In this document: in pieces, positions 51,867 to 64,000 of the stretch | How positions within the stretch are numbered: position 1 is the stretch's first letter | Layout: the number at the start of each line of letters is the position of its first letter | Translations under genes and position numbers: made by a program | Assembly: GCF_002953935.1 (NCBI RefSeq) | Contig: NZ_CP026514.1 | Span: 2,790,001-2,854,000, forward strand | Length of the DNA: 64,000 bases | From: Arthrobacter sp. PGP41 | GTDB taxonomy: Bacteria; Actinomycetota; Actinomycetes; Actinomycetales; Micrococcaceae | Direction: 5' to 3' | The notes under the pieces: model-generated | Databases searched by the model: none | The model's input: only the letters and a program-made list of their open reading frames with translations | What the model was told of the DNA's origin: nothing

Positions 51867-53849
51867 ATGAGTTGGTTTTCCGTCATTCCCATGGCTGCCG
51901 TATGTATAGCCCTGCTGTTTCTGCCCGGAACTCTCATCGTCCTGGCCCTGGGGCTTCGTAACCCAGCTTTTGTTGCTGTTGCTCCACTTTTGACAGTAAG
52001 CATTGTGGCTGTCTCCGCAATGGTGGCACCATACGCGGGGGTGAACTGGTCCCTCCTCCCAGTACTGGTCGCATCATTTTCCATAGCCGCTGTCCTTTTC
52101 GCCGCAAGGAAAATCTTCAAACTACGGCAACCACGCCTGCCATGGCGGGCGGTCGCCGGAACGTCAAGACAGATGCCGGTCCTGGCAGGAGCGGGCTTTG
52201 TTATCGGCGCAGCGTCCATAGCTCTGCAATTGCGTGCGGCCTTCGGCCGTCCAGAAAACATCTCCCAGACCTTCGACAACGTTTTCCACCTGAATGCGAT
52301 CCGGTATGTGCTGGAGACTGGAAACGCCTCATCGATGACGATTACGGGGATGACTAACGGCGACAATCCACCATACTTTTATCCCGCTGCCTGGCATGGG
52401 TTGGCATCGCTCCTTATCCAGGTATCCGGGCTCCCCTTGCCCGTCGCGGTCAACGTCCTCAACCTTTGTGTCGCAGCGACCGTTTGGACCTTGGGCTGCA
52501 TGTTCCTGGTTCGATCGATCGTGGGCTCAAACCCCTATGCCATCGGTGCGGCAGGTGTTCTGGCCGCAGGATTCGGGTCCTTTCCCATCCTGCTGCTGGA
52601 TTTCGGAGTCCTTTACCCAAATTTCCTGTCTGTGAGTATGCTCCCGGGGGCGCTGGCTTGCGTGAGCCTGTTTTTCGGTATGAGTACCTTTGCGCACGTT
52701 GGCCCCCTAGCCAGATTCACGCTGGCTCCTGTTTTAGCGCTGGGAGTTGCCATCGCCCACCCGAATGGTGTGGTGTCATTGGCAGCCATGTCCGTTCCAG
52801 TCCTTATCGCCGCATTTACAGCCTTTGCAGTCAGGCGACGCCGGGCGGGTAAGCCAGCGGCCGCATCATTTCTCGCAGGAGCCGGACTGCTTATCGTCCT
52901 GGCCGTAGTTGCTGTCCTTTGGAAGTACGTGCGTCCACCGGCAGCTGCCGCGACCTGGCTGCCTGTGCAGACTCCAGGGCAAGCGGTCGGCGAAGTATTG
53001 ACCAACTCAGCAATGCAGCGTCCTCCGGCGTGGGCCGTCAGCATCCTGGTTATCGTCGGGTTGGTTTACGTCCTAAAGCGTCCCCTTTCTATGTGGATCT
53101 CCGCGTCCTTCCTGATCATCGCAGCGCTCTTTGTCATGGTTTCTGCCGGGCCCGCTGGCCGGATCCGCGACCTTCTGACCGGGGTTTGGTACAACGACAG
53201 CTACCGGTTAGCGGCCCTGCTGCCGGTGGCCGCGGTGGCCCTCGCCGCCATTGGTGCTGCCTGGACCATAGAGACGTTGCAGGACCGTATCCGTAGGGTT
53301 CCCGACCGGGGGGCGCTGACTTCCAAATTGGGTAAGCCGATGGTTCTGTACAGTGTCGGGCCTGTTGTCATCCTGGCTGTGCTCGGACTCCTTCAGGCGC
53401 CACCGATGATTACACCGGTTCGTTCCGCACAAGCGAATTACTCAACTTCGCCTGAGTCCCCACTGGTCAGTTCCGACGAGATGGCTTTGATAAAAGATCT
53501 GGATCATTATGTCCCGGCGGAAGCAACGATCGCGGTCAATCCTTGGACAGGGGGTGCGATGGCCTTTGCAATGGCCGACCGCAACACAACGTCCAAACAC
53601 ACACTCACCACGTACACAGAGGCTGCCGAACTTTTGAACGACAAGCTTCGGGAAGCAGCGAGCGACCCGGCCGTCTGCCCTGCCGCACGTGCCAACAATG
53701 TGCGTTACGTACTCGATTTTGGAACCCGTGAAGTTCACGGAGGCAACCACGGTTTCCAAGGGCTCCAGATTCCGGACTCAACGCCAGGTTTTGCGTTGCT
53801 CGCCCAGCGCGGCGAAGCGAAATTGTTTGAGGTTACCGCCTGCGGGTGA
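51867..53849 (+). CDS. DUF6541-like polytopic membrane protein
   Basis: 660-residue protein with an estimated twelve or more membrane helices and a C-terminal soluble domain of about 150 residues with a cysteine pair (VCPAARAN ... VTACG). The segment SQTFDNVFHLNAIRYVLETG and YFYPAAWHGLASL after the N-terminal helices is what I know from the actinobacterial DUF6541 group. The acidic motif in the first large loop (FDNVFH) is where GT-C transferases have catalytic aspartates, so a lipid-linked sugar transferase is possible. GGAG lies six bases before the ATG. Confidence 0.7.
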   Translation: MSWFSVIPMAAVCIALLFLPGTLIVLALGLRNPAFVAVAPLLTVSIVAVSAMVAPYAGVNWSLLPVLVASFSIAAVLFAARKIFKLRQPRLPWRAVAGTSRQMPVLAGAGFVIGAASIALQLRAAFGRPENISQTFDNVFHLNAIRYVLETGNASSMTITGMTNGDNPPYFYPAAWHGLASLLIQVSGLPLPVAVNVLNLCVAATVWTLGCMFLVRSIVGSNPYAIGAAGVLAAGFGSFPILLLDFGVLYPNFLSVSMLPGALACVSLFFGMSTFAHVGPLARFTLAPVLALGVAIAHPNGVVSLAAMSVPVLIAAFTAFAVRRRRAGKPAAASFLAGAGLLIVLAVVAVLWKYVRPPAAAATWLPVQTPGQAVGEVLTNSAMQRPPAWAVSILVIVGLVYVLKRPLSMWISASFLIIAALFVMVSAGPAGRIRDLLTGVWYNDSYRLAALLPVAAVALAAIGAAWTIETLQDRIRRVPDRGALTSKLGKPMVLYSVGPVVILAVLGLLQAPPMITPVRSAQANYSTSPESPLVSSDEMALIKDLDHYVPAEATIAVNPWTGGAMAFAMADRNTTSKHTLTTYTEAAELLNDKLREAASDPAVCPAARANNVRYVLDFGTREVHGGNHGFQGLQIPDSTPGFALLAQRGEAKLFEVTACG

Positions 53850-54362
53850 AGCGGTGCCCATCACTCGCCAGGCTGGTGAGGCACTCCCGTGAGTCGGCCC
53901 CACTGCGGCCGCCCGGATCGTCAACCCGCAGAAGTCATATCGTTCAAAGGCTCCAGATACCGGCTCAAACACGCCAATATCGCTGTCGCCCGCTTTTCAC
54001 CCGCAAAGTGGCTCACTTTTCGACCAGCGCTGACACTCCGCCAGGCAGCGATAACCCCGTGGCTCGGATAATCCTGTAGCTCGTCAGACCCGATGATGAG
54101 CTGCCCGACTGCGGGCGACGATTTCCGTGGAAATGACGTGGCAGTAGAGAAAGTAAGGAGGATGGGCGGCAGCATCGGCTGCGACACCGGCAGGCTCGTT
54201 CAATGGCACGTTGAAGGATAACCCCGGTCATCCCGGCAGGCGACGGCCGACTAGTCTTAAGGAAAGGATGGCAACTACCAATATCCCCTGCCGGTCAGCA
54301 CCTGCGGAGGAGGGGAAACCCGGTATGCAAATGGACCTGACCCAGAGGTGATCGCAGGCGGC
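53850..54362 (+). other. Convergent intergenic region without genes
   Basis: 513 bases between the stops of a plus-strand and a minus-strand gene. All open frames are short, without good ribosome sites, and match nothing I know. No clear terminator with a T-run is visible for either neighbour. It may be remnant DNA. Confidence 0.4.
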
Positions 54363-55088
54363 CTACGCCCGAAGCATTGCGACGGCGTCGTGGATTGACC
54401 CGTCGAACTTAACGTTGCCGTGCTCCAACAGGATGCCGCGCTCACAAATCCTTGACACAAGATCGAGGTCATGGCTGACCACGACAAGCGTCTTGCCGTC
54501 GCGAGCCAGTTCCTGGATCTTGTCGATGCATTTCCGCTGGAACGGCTCGTCGCCGACTGCAAGGATCTCGTCGATCAGGAACACTTCAGGATCGGTGTGG
54601 ACGGCAACGGAGAAGGCAAGCCGCAGGTACATGCCAGAGGAGTAGAACTTAACCTCTGTGTCGATGAATTGCCCGATCTCGGAGAACTCAACGATGTCAT
54701 CGAACCGCTCCTTAACCTGCTGCTCAGTCATCCCCAGTATGGCTCCGTTTAGGAACACGTTGTCCCGGCCGGAGAGATCGGGATGGAAGCCGGCACCTAC
54801 TTCAATTAGGCCAGCCACCCGTCCCCTGGTCCTGACCGATCCTGTATCGGGGAGCATAACGCCGGAAATGTGTTTCAGGAGAGTGGATTTCCCTGACCCG
54901 TTCAGGCCCAGAAGGGCCACTGTCTCGCCCGCCTTGACCTCTATCGTGACGTCCTTCAGGGCATGGAACTTCTCCGACAAATCGCCTTTGCGGCCTTTAG
55001 CCAGCCATACAACTGCTTCTTTGATGGACCTGGTGTGCCGTAGCACGAACTGCTTGCTGATATTTGAAACTTCTATTGCGTTGACCAC
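54363..55088 (-). CDS. Polysaccharide ABC-2 exporter, ATP-binding protein
   Basis: 241-residue ATPase of the TagH/Wzt/RfbE type. Walker A is LLGLNGSGKSTLLK (about residue 61), the signature variant is KFYSSGMYLRLAFS and Walker B is EVFLIDEILAVGDEPFQ, which is diagnostic for polysaccharide and teichoic-acid exporters. It has no C-terminal carbohydrate-binding domain, so chain recognition must come from elsewhere. Translated directly after the permease gene. It would export a polymer assembled on a lipid carrier in the cytoplasm. Confidence 0.9.
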   Translation of the reverse strand: MVNAIEVSNISKQFVLRHTRSIKEAVVWLAKGRKGDLSEKFHALKDVTIEVKAGETVALLGLNGSGKSTLLKHISGVMLPDTGSVRTRGRVAGLIEVGAGFHPDLSGRDNVFLNGAILGMTEQQVKERFDDIVEFSEIGQFIDTEVKFYSSGMYLRLAFSVAVHTDPEVFLIDEILAVGDEPFQRKCIDKIQELARDGKTLVVVSHDLDLVSRICERGILLEHGNVKFDGSIHDAVAMLRA

Positions 55089-55966
55089 TTAGAGCTCCTG
55101 CGCGAAGCGGCCCTCAAGCCGCCGAAAGGTGTATTGCCCCAGAACCAGGACCGCAAGGGCTACGCCCATCCCCAAGGGCAGCCACAGGCTGAACAGGTGT
55201 GGCGGCATGGCTGCGGTTCCATCAGTGGTGGGGAACCAGAAAGCGTAGTGGAACAATTCCACGCCTATGGTGATCGGGTTTGCCTGGTAGACGGCGTACG
55301 CCGTCGCGCCGAGCTTCTCTTCGACCATGGTCCATGCGTACATAACGGGTGACGCCCACGTGGCCACCATCAGCAGCATATCCACAAGGTTTTCTGAGTC
55401 CCGGAAGTACACGTTCGCGGCTCCGAACAGCAGGCCCAACCCTGTGGCGAGCAGTCCCACGATGAGGAAGCCTGCAACCGCAGCAAGCAGCTGTACCGGA
55501 TTGGGATGCCAGCCAGCGAAGATACAGCCGACTACAAGAACTACCAGCTGAGGAAAGAAATGGACCGCCGAAACCCAAACAGAGGCAACCGGAAACAGCT
55601 CGCGCGGCAGGTAGATCTTCTTGATGAGGTTCCCGTTGTTGACAATCGACCTAGCCGCATTTCCTAATGCTTCGGAAAAGAAGTTTATGAGGACAATGCC
55701 CGAGAAGAGATAGACAGCATAGTTCGCCAGCCCTTCGGGATTCCTGGGACTCCGTTCCAGCCCCAGGAAAACGCCCAAGGCCACATAGAAAACTATGAAC
55801 TGCACCCCGGGCTTGACGTAGGACCACAGCAACCCCAGGACGGAACCGCGGTAGCGGACCTTCAGCTCTTTTCGTACCAAGAGTTTGAGCAGGAAGCTGG
55901 ATTGGCGAATGTCACGCAGTCCGCTCCCGAGCCCTGGCGTCGTCAGTTCACTCGGCGAAACAGCAC

Positions 55967-55970
<4 letters not shown>
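55089..55970 (-). CDS. Polysaccharide ABC-2 exporter, permease
   Basis: 293-residue permease with six helices, from GTG 55970, which overlaps the GlfT2 stop as GTGA. Family landmarks: LLVRKELKVRYRGSVLGLLW, PGVQFIVFYVALGVFL, FSGIVLINFFSEALGN, NGNLIKKIYLPRELFPVASV and FRDSENLVDMLLMVATWASP. This is the TagG/RfbD/Wzm-like type. A longer start would reach into the glfT2 gene and is unlikely. The order glf, glfT2, permease, ATPase is a coupled run for making and exporting a galactofuranose-containing glycan. Confidence 0.9.
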
Positions 55971-59307
<3,337 letters not shown>

Positions 59308-59363
59308 TCACATGTGCGCCGCCCGCCTAGCGTGGACCCAAAGGCACCAAAGGATTCACGCCC

Positions 59364-62300
59364 ATGACACTCCACTGCACACTGGTCCGCGGCCCCCAGG
59401 CGCTGCATGCCCGGCCGCCCCTGGAACTTTCCATAACGGCATCTCCTGGCACTTCCGGCGCAACGATCCACGCCCGGCTGGTGGAGAGGTTCGGCACGGG
59501 GGCCGTCTCTATCGGCGGGGATGACCTGTGTTCCATGAGCCTCGGCACAGCACCCCTCGTGGATGGCGCCGTCCTGGTCGACGGCGGCAGCCAGCCCTCC
59601 AGCCGAAGAAGGCCGAGGAGCCCGGCCTCCGATCCCGCTGCTCCCATCGCGCTGGCTGTGCACACCGGGGCCGGCGCAGGCATCCTGGTCCCCCTGCGGC
59701 GTGGCACCTACACGATAGGCAGAAGCAATACCCGCATCGTGGTTCCCGATCCTGAGCTCTCCCGCGAGCATGCCCGCCTGGTGGTCACCGAAAAGGACAT
59801 CATGATCGTCGATCTGGATAGTGCCAACGGCACCTATGTCGACGGCGGGAGGGTACGCCATGCGGGCGTTACCACGGACTCCACTATCCGCTGCGGCAAT
59901 ACGGCAATGTCGCTCGTCTTCCTGGACCTGCCTGACAAGGCACTGGCCGACGCCGGCACGTCAGTTAAGGAGCCCCTCACCGTCACGGGCCGCACCGACT
60001 CCGGCAGTCGCGGGATCCTTCTGCTCACCGCAGTTCTCCCACTGGCCATCGGCATAGGACTCGCGGTTCTTTCAGGAATGTGGATGTTCCTTGGTTTCGC
60101 GGCCGTCTCGGCAGTCTCCGTACTCATCCCGCTGGCGGCGGGCCGCCGCCAGGGGCGCGAGTTCGCGCGACGGATCCAGTCGGCAGTGGAGGAGGACCGG
60201 AAGCGGCGGCAGCGGGCAGGCCCCTCCCTCCCGCTGCTGGTGCTGGCTGCCCGCCATGGGCAGGTTGCGGCTTTCCGCGACGAGGGAAACGGCAGGGTGT
60301 GGCTTCGCCTTGGGCAAGCGCCCCAGGAAGCCAATCTGAAAGTCGAGCCGGGGGCCGCGCCCCGCGCTGTCCCGTCAGCCGGGGAAGTCCCCGTATTGCT
60401 GGATCCGGGTCCCCCCAACACCACGTTCCGTGGGCCCCGGACCGTTGCGGAGGCGATGATCAGGTCGCTGGTCATGCAGTTGACAGGCTACCCGCGTGGC
60501 AACAGGACCCGCATCATCATCTGCGGCCCGCTGGACACTCTGCCGCTCGCTGCCCGCTTTCTTCCCGCCGTGACCCTCGCAGCGTCCCCGGAAGCCGGAC
60601 TGCGGGCACTGGCGGAGGGCTTTGGATCCACGTTTGCGCATGGCGTCCTCCTGTCCATCGACGCGTCACTCATGGACGGGGGCGGACTACGGGAAGAGGC
60701 AGCGCGGTTGGGGTGGCAAGTGATCCAGTTTTGCGTGCCTGACACAGTTCCGGGTATCCCCGACGTGGAACTCGCCGAGCGGCAGTCATTCCTGCGGGAA
60801 ACGCGGCGCCGCATTGCCTTCGTCCCGGACCTGGCACCCGAGGACGTGTTCAGCAACTTCTGCCGGCAGGCGGCGGCCTTGCCGAGGCGAGTGGAAGGAC
60901 AAGGACAAGGGGTTCCTCCCGCATGCACACTGGACGAACTGCTGCGGCTCTCTCCCGAGGACACAGCTGCCCGCTGGGATGCGAGCACCCGCACCCACGG
61001 TTTAGGCGTTCCGCTGGGAGTTGGAGCAACAGGGCCGCAAAACCTGGACCTGCTGGCTGACGGTCCGCACCTATTGGTGGCGGGAACCACAGGCTCGGGC
61101 AAATCGGAACTGCTCCGAAACCTGGCGCTGGCGCTGGCGCTCACCCATCCTCCGGACAGGGTCAATTTCCTCTTTGTCGATTTCAAAGGCGGATCAGGCC
61201 TTGGTCCGTTGGCGGGCCTGGTCCACTGCGTCGGCATCCTGACCGACCTGGCCACCCACGAACTCGAGCGGACCCTCGCATCACTCCGGGCGGAAATCAG
61301 GGTCCGGGAGGAAACCCTCGCCGCTGCCCAGGTTCCGGACCTCGCCGCCTACCGTTCCAAACGTGCAGGCCGAAGTCGTCCCCTCCCCCATCTGGTCATA
61401 GTCATCGACGAGTTTCGGATGCTCGTGGACGACGCTCCAGAGGTGCTCCGCGAACTCATGAGGATCGCTTCCATCGGGCGCTCGCTCGGCCTGCACCTCG
61501 TCATGGCTACCCAGCGTCCCCAGGGAGCGCTGACCGCCGATATCCGTGCCAACGTCACATCCAGCATCGCGCTTCGCGTCCAGTCCGAGATGGAGTCCCA
61601 CGACATCATCAGGACAGCGGCGGCAGCCGGGATCCGGCTGGACACTCCGGGGCGTGCCTTTATTGCCCGCGGCATGGAAGAGCCGGAGGAATTCCAGGCG
61701 GCAGCAACGGGACAAGCGCGCCGTGCCACAGCATTGGAAGAAACAGAGGTACACCTCACCACGGAATATTTGAAGGCGATGCGCGAAAACACCACTGCAC
61801 CCGCCGGCACCGCTGACCGGACGCCGGCAGAAGCAGCAGCCTCCCTCGTCTCGATGGTTCGAAGTCTATGGGCCTCACAGGGTGGGGCATCACCTCGGCC
61901 GCCGGTTGCCCCTCCGCTGCCCCGGAAGCTCGCCCGACCCGAACAGAAAATATCCCCTGGCGGCGTGACCGCCGAGGCAACGGCGAAGGACGGGACCAGC
62001 CAGTGGACCATTGAGCTGGGCTTGGTGGACTTGCCCGACCGCCAAGAGGTCGTGCCGCTGTTGTGGGACCCCGCAAAAGTCAGCCACCTCGCATTTGTCG
62101 GAGGCCCGGCGTCCGGCGCCGCGGAGGCCCTTGACCTGGCCGCCCGGGAAGTGGCTGGCCATGCAACCGAATCACACTGCTACTTCCTGGACGCCGGCGG
62201 AACCTTCCTCGGCCTGGCAGCACACACCCGGACGGGAGCACACGCAGGGCTGCACGAGCTGCGGCGTGCCGTCCGCATACTTGAACGGCTGGCCCAGGAA

Positions 62301-63425
62301 CTGGCCAGCCGCCTGAGTCGGGCTGACCGCCACGTTCCGCTGGTCCTTGTCATCTCCGGCTGGGGGGCCTGGGTATCGGCTTTTCGGGCAGGACCGCTGG
62401 CCTGGGCCGAAGACCTTGTCCAGGATCTGGTCCGCGACGGCGCCCACGCCGGAATCACGGTGCTCATCTCCGGCGAGAGGGAACTCGTTACGGCCAGGTT
62501 CTGCGGATCACTTCCCAACCGCATCTACTTCCCCGCAGGCTCCAACGAGGACAGCCGAATCGCATGGCCAAAGATGCCCTCCACGGCCGCGGTCAAAGGC
62601 AGGGGCGTGGCACTCGGGCCGATCGTCGGCGGGACCGCGGCCGTCTGCCAGCTCTTCGAACCCGCTGCGGCCAGTGCCGCGCATGGCGGCACCAGCCCGG
62701 CCCACATCGTTACGGCGGGGACCCGGCCTTTCCGTGTTGAGCCGCTGCCCTCCATGGTGTCAATCTCGGAGGTTATGGCGTTGGCTGCCAGGATGGACGA
62801 CGTCGGGGCGACTGTTAGCGAAGCGCCGCTTGCGAACGGGCAGGGATCACGCCGGAACGCCGCCCATGCCCAGCCGCGGGACCTGCTGCTGGGCGTCGGC
62901 GGGGACGAGCTGCAGCCTGTCACCATGCGGATTCCGGCTGGCGGCGTCTTCGCGGTGCTCGGGGGAACAGGTACCGGGAAGACGAACGTCCTGCGAATCC
63001 TGCAGGCACTTAACCCCGCGGGCCACTGGACCTGCCCCGACGGCGGCATGGACCCGGAGGAGTTCTGGAAGTGTTCGCTGGCCAGGGCCAAAGCGGGGGA
63101 ACTGCCAAGGACAGCGGTGCTGTTGGCGGACGACATTGACCTCTTGCCTGCCGGCGCCTTACGCGACCTGTCCGAGTTGCACGCTCTCGGCCACCCAGTG
63201 GTCCTCACGGCAAATTACAGCCCGTTGCTGCTTCAGCGAGTTCCGCTGGTAATGGATTGCCGGGCCGCCGGAAAGGGACTCCTGCTGTCTCCGCGGTCCG
63301 CATCGGAGGGCGACCTGTTCGGGGTCCGCTTCGACATCGAGCCGAATCCGCCTGCGGGCAGGGGGATGTTGATATCCCGGGGGCGGACCGCCGCTGTCCA
63401 GGTGGCCTGGGCGGGGACCGAATAA
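59364..63425 (+). CDS. FHA-domain FtsK/SpoIIIE-type ATPase (EccC/EssC-like, type VII secretion)
   Basis: 1353-residue membrane ATPase. It has an N-terminal beta-grasp-like domain (about 1-75), a linker, and an FHA domain (about 105-185) with TYTIGRSNTRIVV, ELSREHARLVV and DLDSANGTYVDG, the phosphothreonine-binding residues. A membrane segment follows (about 213-258). ATPase 1 has Walker A AGTTGSGKSELLRNL (about 576), Walker B HLVIVIDEFRMLV and ATQRPQG. ATPase 2 is degenerate: FVGGPASGAAEALDL (about 912) lacks the P-loop lysine. ATPase 3 has LGGTGTGKTNVLRIL (about 1197) and LLADDIDLLP. This architecture matches EssC/EccC, motors of type VII secretion. No WXG100 or other ESX component is within the window. 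Confidence 0.88.
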   Translation: MTLHCTLVRGPQALHARPPLELSITASPGTSGATIHARLVERFGTGAVSIGGDDLCSMSLGTAPLVDGAVLVDGGSQPSSRRRPRSPASDPAAPIALAVHTGAGAGILVPLRRGTYTIGRSNTRIVVPDPELSREHARLVVTEKDIMIVDLDSANGTYVDGGRVRHAGVTTDSTIRCGNTAMSLVFLDLPDKALADAGTSVKEPLTVTGRTDSGSRGILLLTAVLPLAIGIGLAVLSGMWMFLGFAAVSAVSVLIPLAAGRRQGREFARRIQSAVEEDRKRRQRAGPSLPLLVLAARHGQVAAFRDEGNGRVWLRLGQAPQEANLKVEPGAAPRAVPSAGEVPVLLDPGPPNTTFRGPRTVAEAMIRSLVMQLTGYPRGNRTRIIICGPLDTLPLAARFLPAVTLAASPEAGLRALAEGFGSTFAHGVLLSIDASLMDGGGLREEAARLGWQVIQFCVPDTVPGIPDVELAERQSFLRETRRRIAFVPDLAPEDVFSNFCRQAAALPRRVEGQGQGVPPACTLDELLRLSPEDTAARWDASTRTHGLGVPLGVGATGPQNLDLLADGPHLLVAGTTGSGKSELLRNLALALALTHPPDRVNFLFVDFKGGSGLGPLAGLVHCVGILTDLATHELERTLASLRAEIRVREETLAAAQVPDLAAYRSKRAGRSRPLPHLVIVIDEFRMLVDDAPEVLRELMRIASIGRSLGLHLVMATQRPQGALTADIRANVTSSIALRVQSEMESHDIIRTAAAAGIRLDTPGRAFIARGMEEPEEFQAAATGQARRATALEETEVHLTTEYLKAMRENTTAPAGTADRTPAEAAASLVSMVRSLWASQGGASPRPPVAPPLPRKLARPEQKISPGGVTAEATAKDGTSQWTIELGLVDLPDRQEVVPLLWDPAKVSHLAFVGGPASGAAEALDLAAREVAGHATESHCYFLDAGGTFLGLAAHTRTGAHAGLHELRRAVRILERLAQELASRLSRADRHVPLVLVISGWGAWVSAFRAGPLAWAEDLVQDLVRDGAHAGITVLISGERELVTARFCGSLPNRIYFPAGSNEDSRIAWPKMPSTAAVKGRGVALGPIVGGTAAVCQLFEPAAASAAHGGTSPAHIVTAGTRPFRVEPLPSMVSISEVMALAARMDDVGATVSEAPLANGQGSRRNAAHAQPRDLLLGVGGDELQPVTMRIPAGGVFAVLGGTGTGKTNVLRILQALNPAGHWTCPDGGMDPEEFWKCSLARAKAGELPRTAVLLADDIDLLPAGALRDLSELHALGHPVVLTANYSPLLLQRVPLVMDCRAAGKGLLLSPRSASEGDLFGVRFDIEPNPPAGRGMLISRGRTAAVQVAWAGTE

Positions 63426-63446
63426 CAGGACCGGCAGCAGAACCGG

Positions 63447-63935
63447 CTAAAGCGCCGGCGTGCCTCCACCGGTGCGTGAGGCGTAGCTGATCACCTTGCT
63501 GTGGAACAGGAGCACGATGGCTGTGATGGCCGGAACCAGCATTGCCAGCCCAGCAAGCAGGAGGCCGCTGCCCAGAGTAGGAAATCCGATGGTCAGAACG
63601 AACAGCTGCGCTACAAGGGCCGCAGCCCGGGTCCAGCGGTAGCCGCGGTTCAGGAAGACGGCCACCGCATACAGCCAGGCGGAGAAAGCAAGCAGGAGCA
63701 CAAGGGTGAATACTGCTCCCCAGAAGGACAGGACAGGACTCCCCGCCACCAATTGGTAGCCGTACCACCCCGCCGCGACCAGGAGGGCAGTAGCCTCCGC
63801 GGCCACCACCAGAGCCACCACAATCGCCGCGCCGGGCCGGGCGCTCGGGCCTCCACCATCCTGGCCGCTGCGGTCCTGACCGGGGTCCTCGGCGGGTGAA
63901 GGGGACTCTGCTGGATTTACCGGGGGTCTTGACAC
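63447..63935 (-). CDS. Hypothetical four-helix membrane protein
   Basis: 162-residue protein from GTG 63935. A disordered Pro/Ser-rich N-terminus (about 1-32) is followed by four hydrophobic helices (about 36-60, 66-95, 100-122, 126-148) and a short polar tail. I recognise no family. TAGGGT lies four bases upstream of the GTG on the minus strand and no ribosome site is evident, so it may be leaderless. Convergent with the EccC-like gene; no functional link can be shown. Confidence 0.6.
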   Translation of the reverse strand: MSRPPVNPAESPSPAEDPGQDRSGQDGGGPSARPGAAIVVALVVAAEATALLVAAGWYGYQLVAGSPVLSFWGAVFTLVLLLAFSAWLYAVAVFLNRGYRWTRAAALVAQLFVLTIGFPTLGSGLLLAGLAMLVPAITAIVLLFHSKVISYASRTGGGTPAL

Positions 63936-64000
63936 ACTGGCACCCTACCGGACATAGTCGGACAGTGGTGAGGGCCAGCGGCGCCGGTGTGATGTATCGC

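Overview
The window is high-GC DNA from an actinobacterium of the Micrococcales, most likely an Arthrobacter/Pseudarthrobacter relative. Pointers are a single-chain 2-oxoglutarate decarboxylase/dehydrogenase (Kgd), a SigR/RsrA-type redox sigma/anti-sigma pair, a 24-residue bL37 ribosomal protein, a SAM-IV riboswitch, GTG/TTG starts, several leaderless-looking starts, and a GlfT2/Glf galactofuranose pathway. The genus is inferred from gene content and not from a database search.

Layout. 1-2.3 kb: a Zn/Mn ABC uptake operon (SBP, ATPase, permease; the permease runs off the edge) behind a Zur-like palindrome. 2.4-4.9 kb: two overlapping CNNM/CBS membrane proteins. 5.4-9.2 kb: kgd. 9.4-11.5 kb: an SGNH-like protein with no nucleophile, then a DUF4097-padR pair with two ATATAT-cored palindromes around its promoter. 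11.6-13.7 kb: bL37, rsrA, sigR/sigH and a DoxX protein. 13.7-17.1 kb: aroA, rsgA, hisN. 17.2-18.8 kb: SAM-IV riboswitch and a class V aminotransferase. 18.9-22.0 kb: a methyltransferase, a DtxR-family regulator, two fluC/crcB genes and two small unknown proteins. 22-28.6 kb (minus strand): HtrA-like protease, tmRNA, smpB, M23 peptidase, ftsX, ftsE, prfB. 28.7-33.4 kb (minus strand): a Tad pilus cluster. 33.7-36.3 kb: a secreted GH25 muramidase whose C-terminal repeats contain an almost perfect 717-bp duplication.

36.8-59.2 kb is a surface-polysaccharide locus. It starts after a decayed ISL3 transposase and holds GtrA, two tandem paralogous polytopic proteins of unknown function, a Wzx-like flippase, five smaller GT2 glycosyltransferases, rmlA, rmlB, an rmlC-rmlD fusion, DUF2304 and DUF6541-like membrane proteins, an ABC-2 exporter (ATPase and permease), GlfT2-like galactofuranosyltransferase and UDP-galactopyranose mutase. 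Together these could make and export a rhamnose- and galactofuranose-containing cell-wall glycan. Its left part looks richer in A+T than the housekeeping flanks, which suggests acquisition or reshuffling. The window ends with a lone EccC/EssC-type FHA-FtsK ATPase (type VII secretion) and a small membrane protein.

Most of the window is ordinary housekeeping. The parts most worth a second look are the GH25 duplication, the twin membrane proteins, the PadR, Zur and SAM-IV control elements, the SGNH protein without its serine, and the lone EccC.
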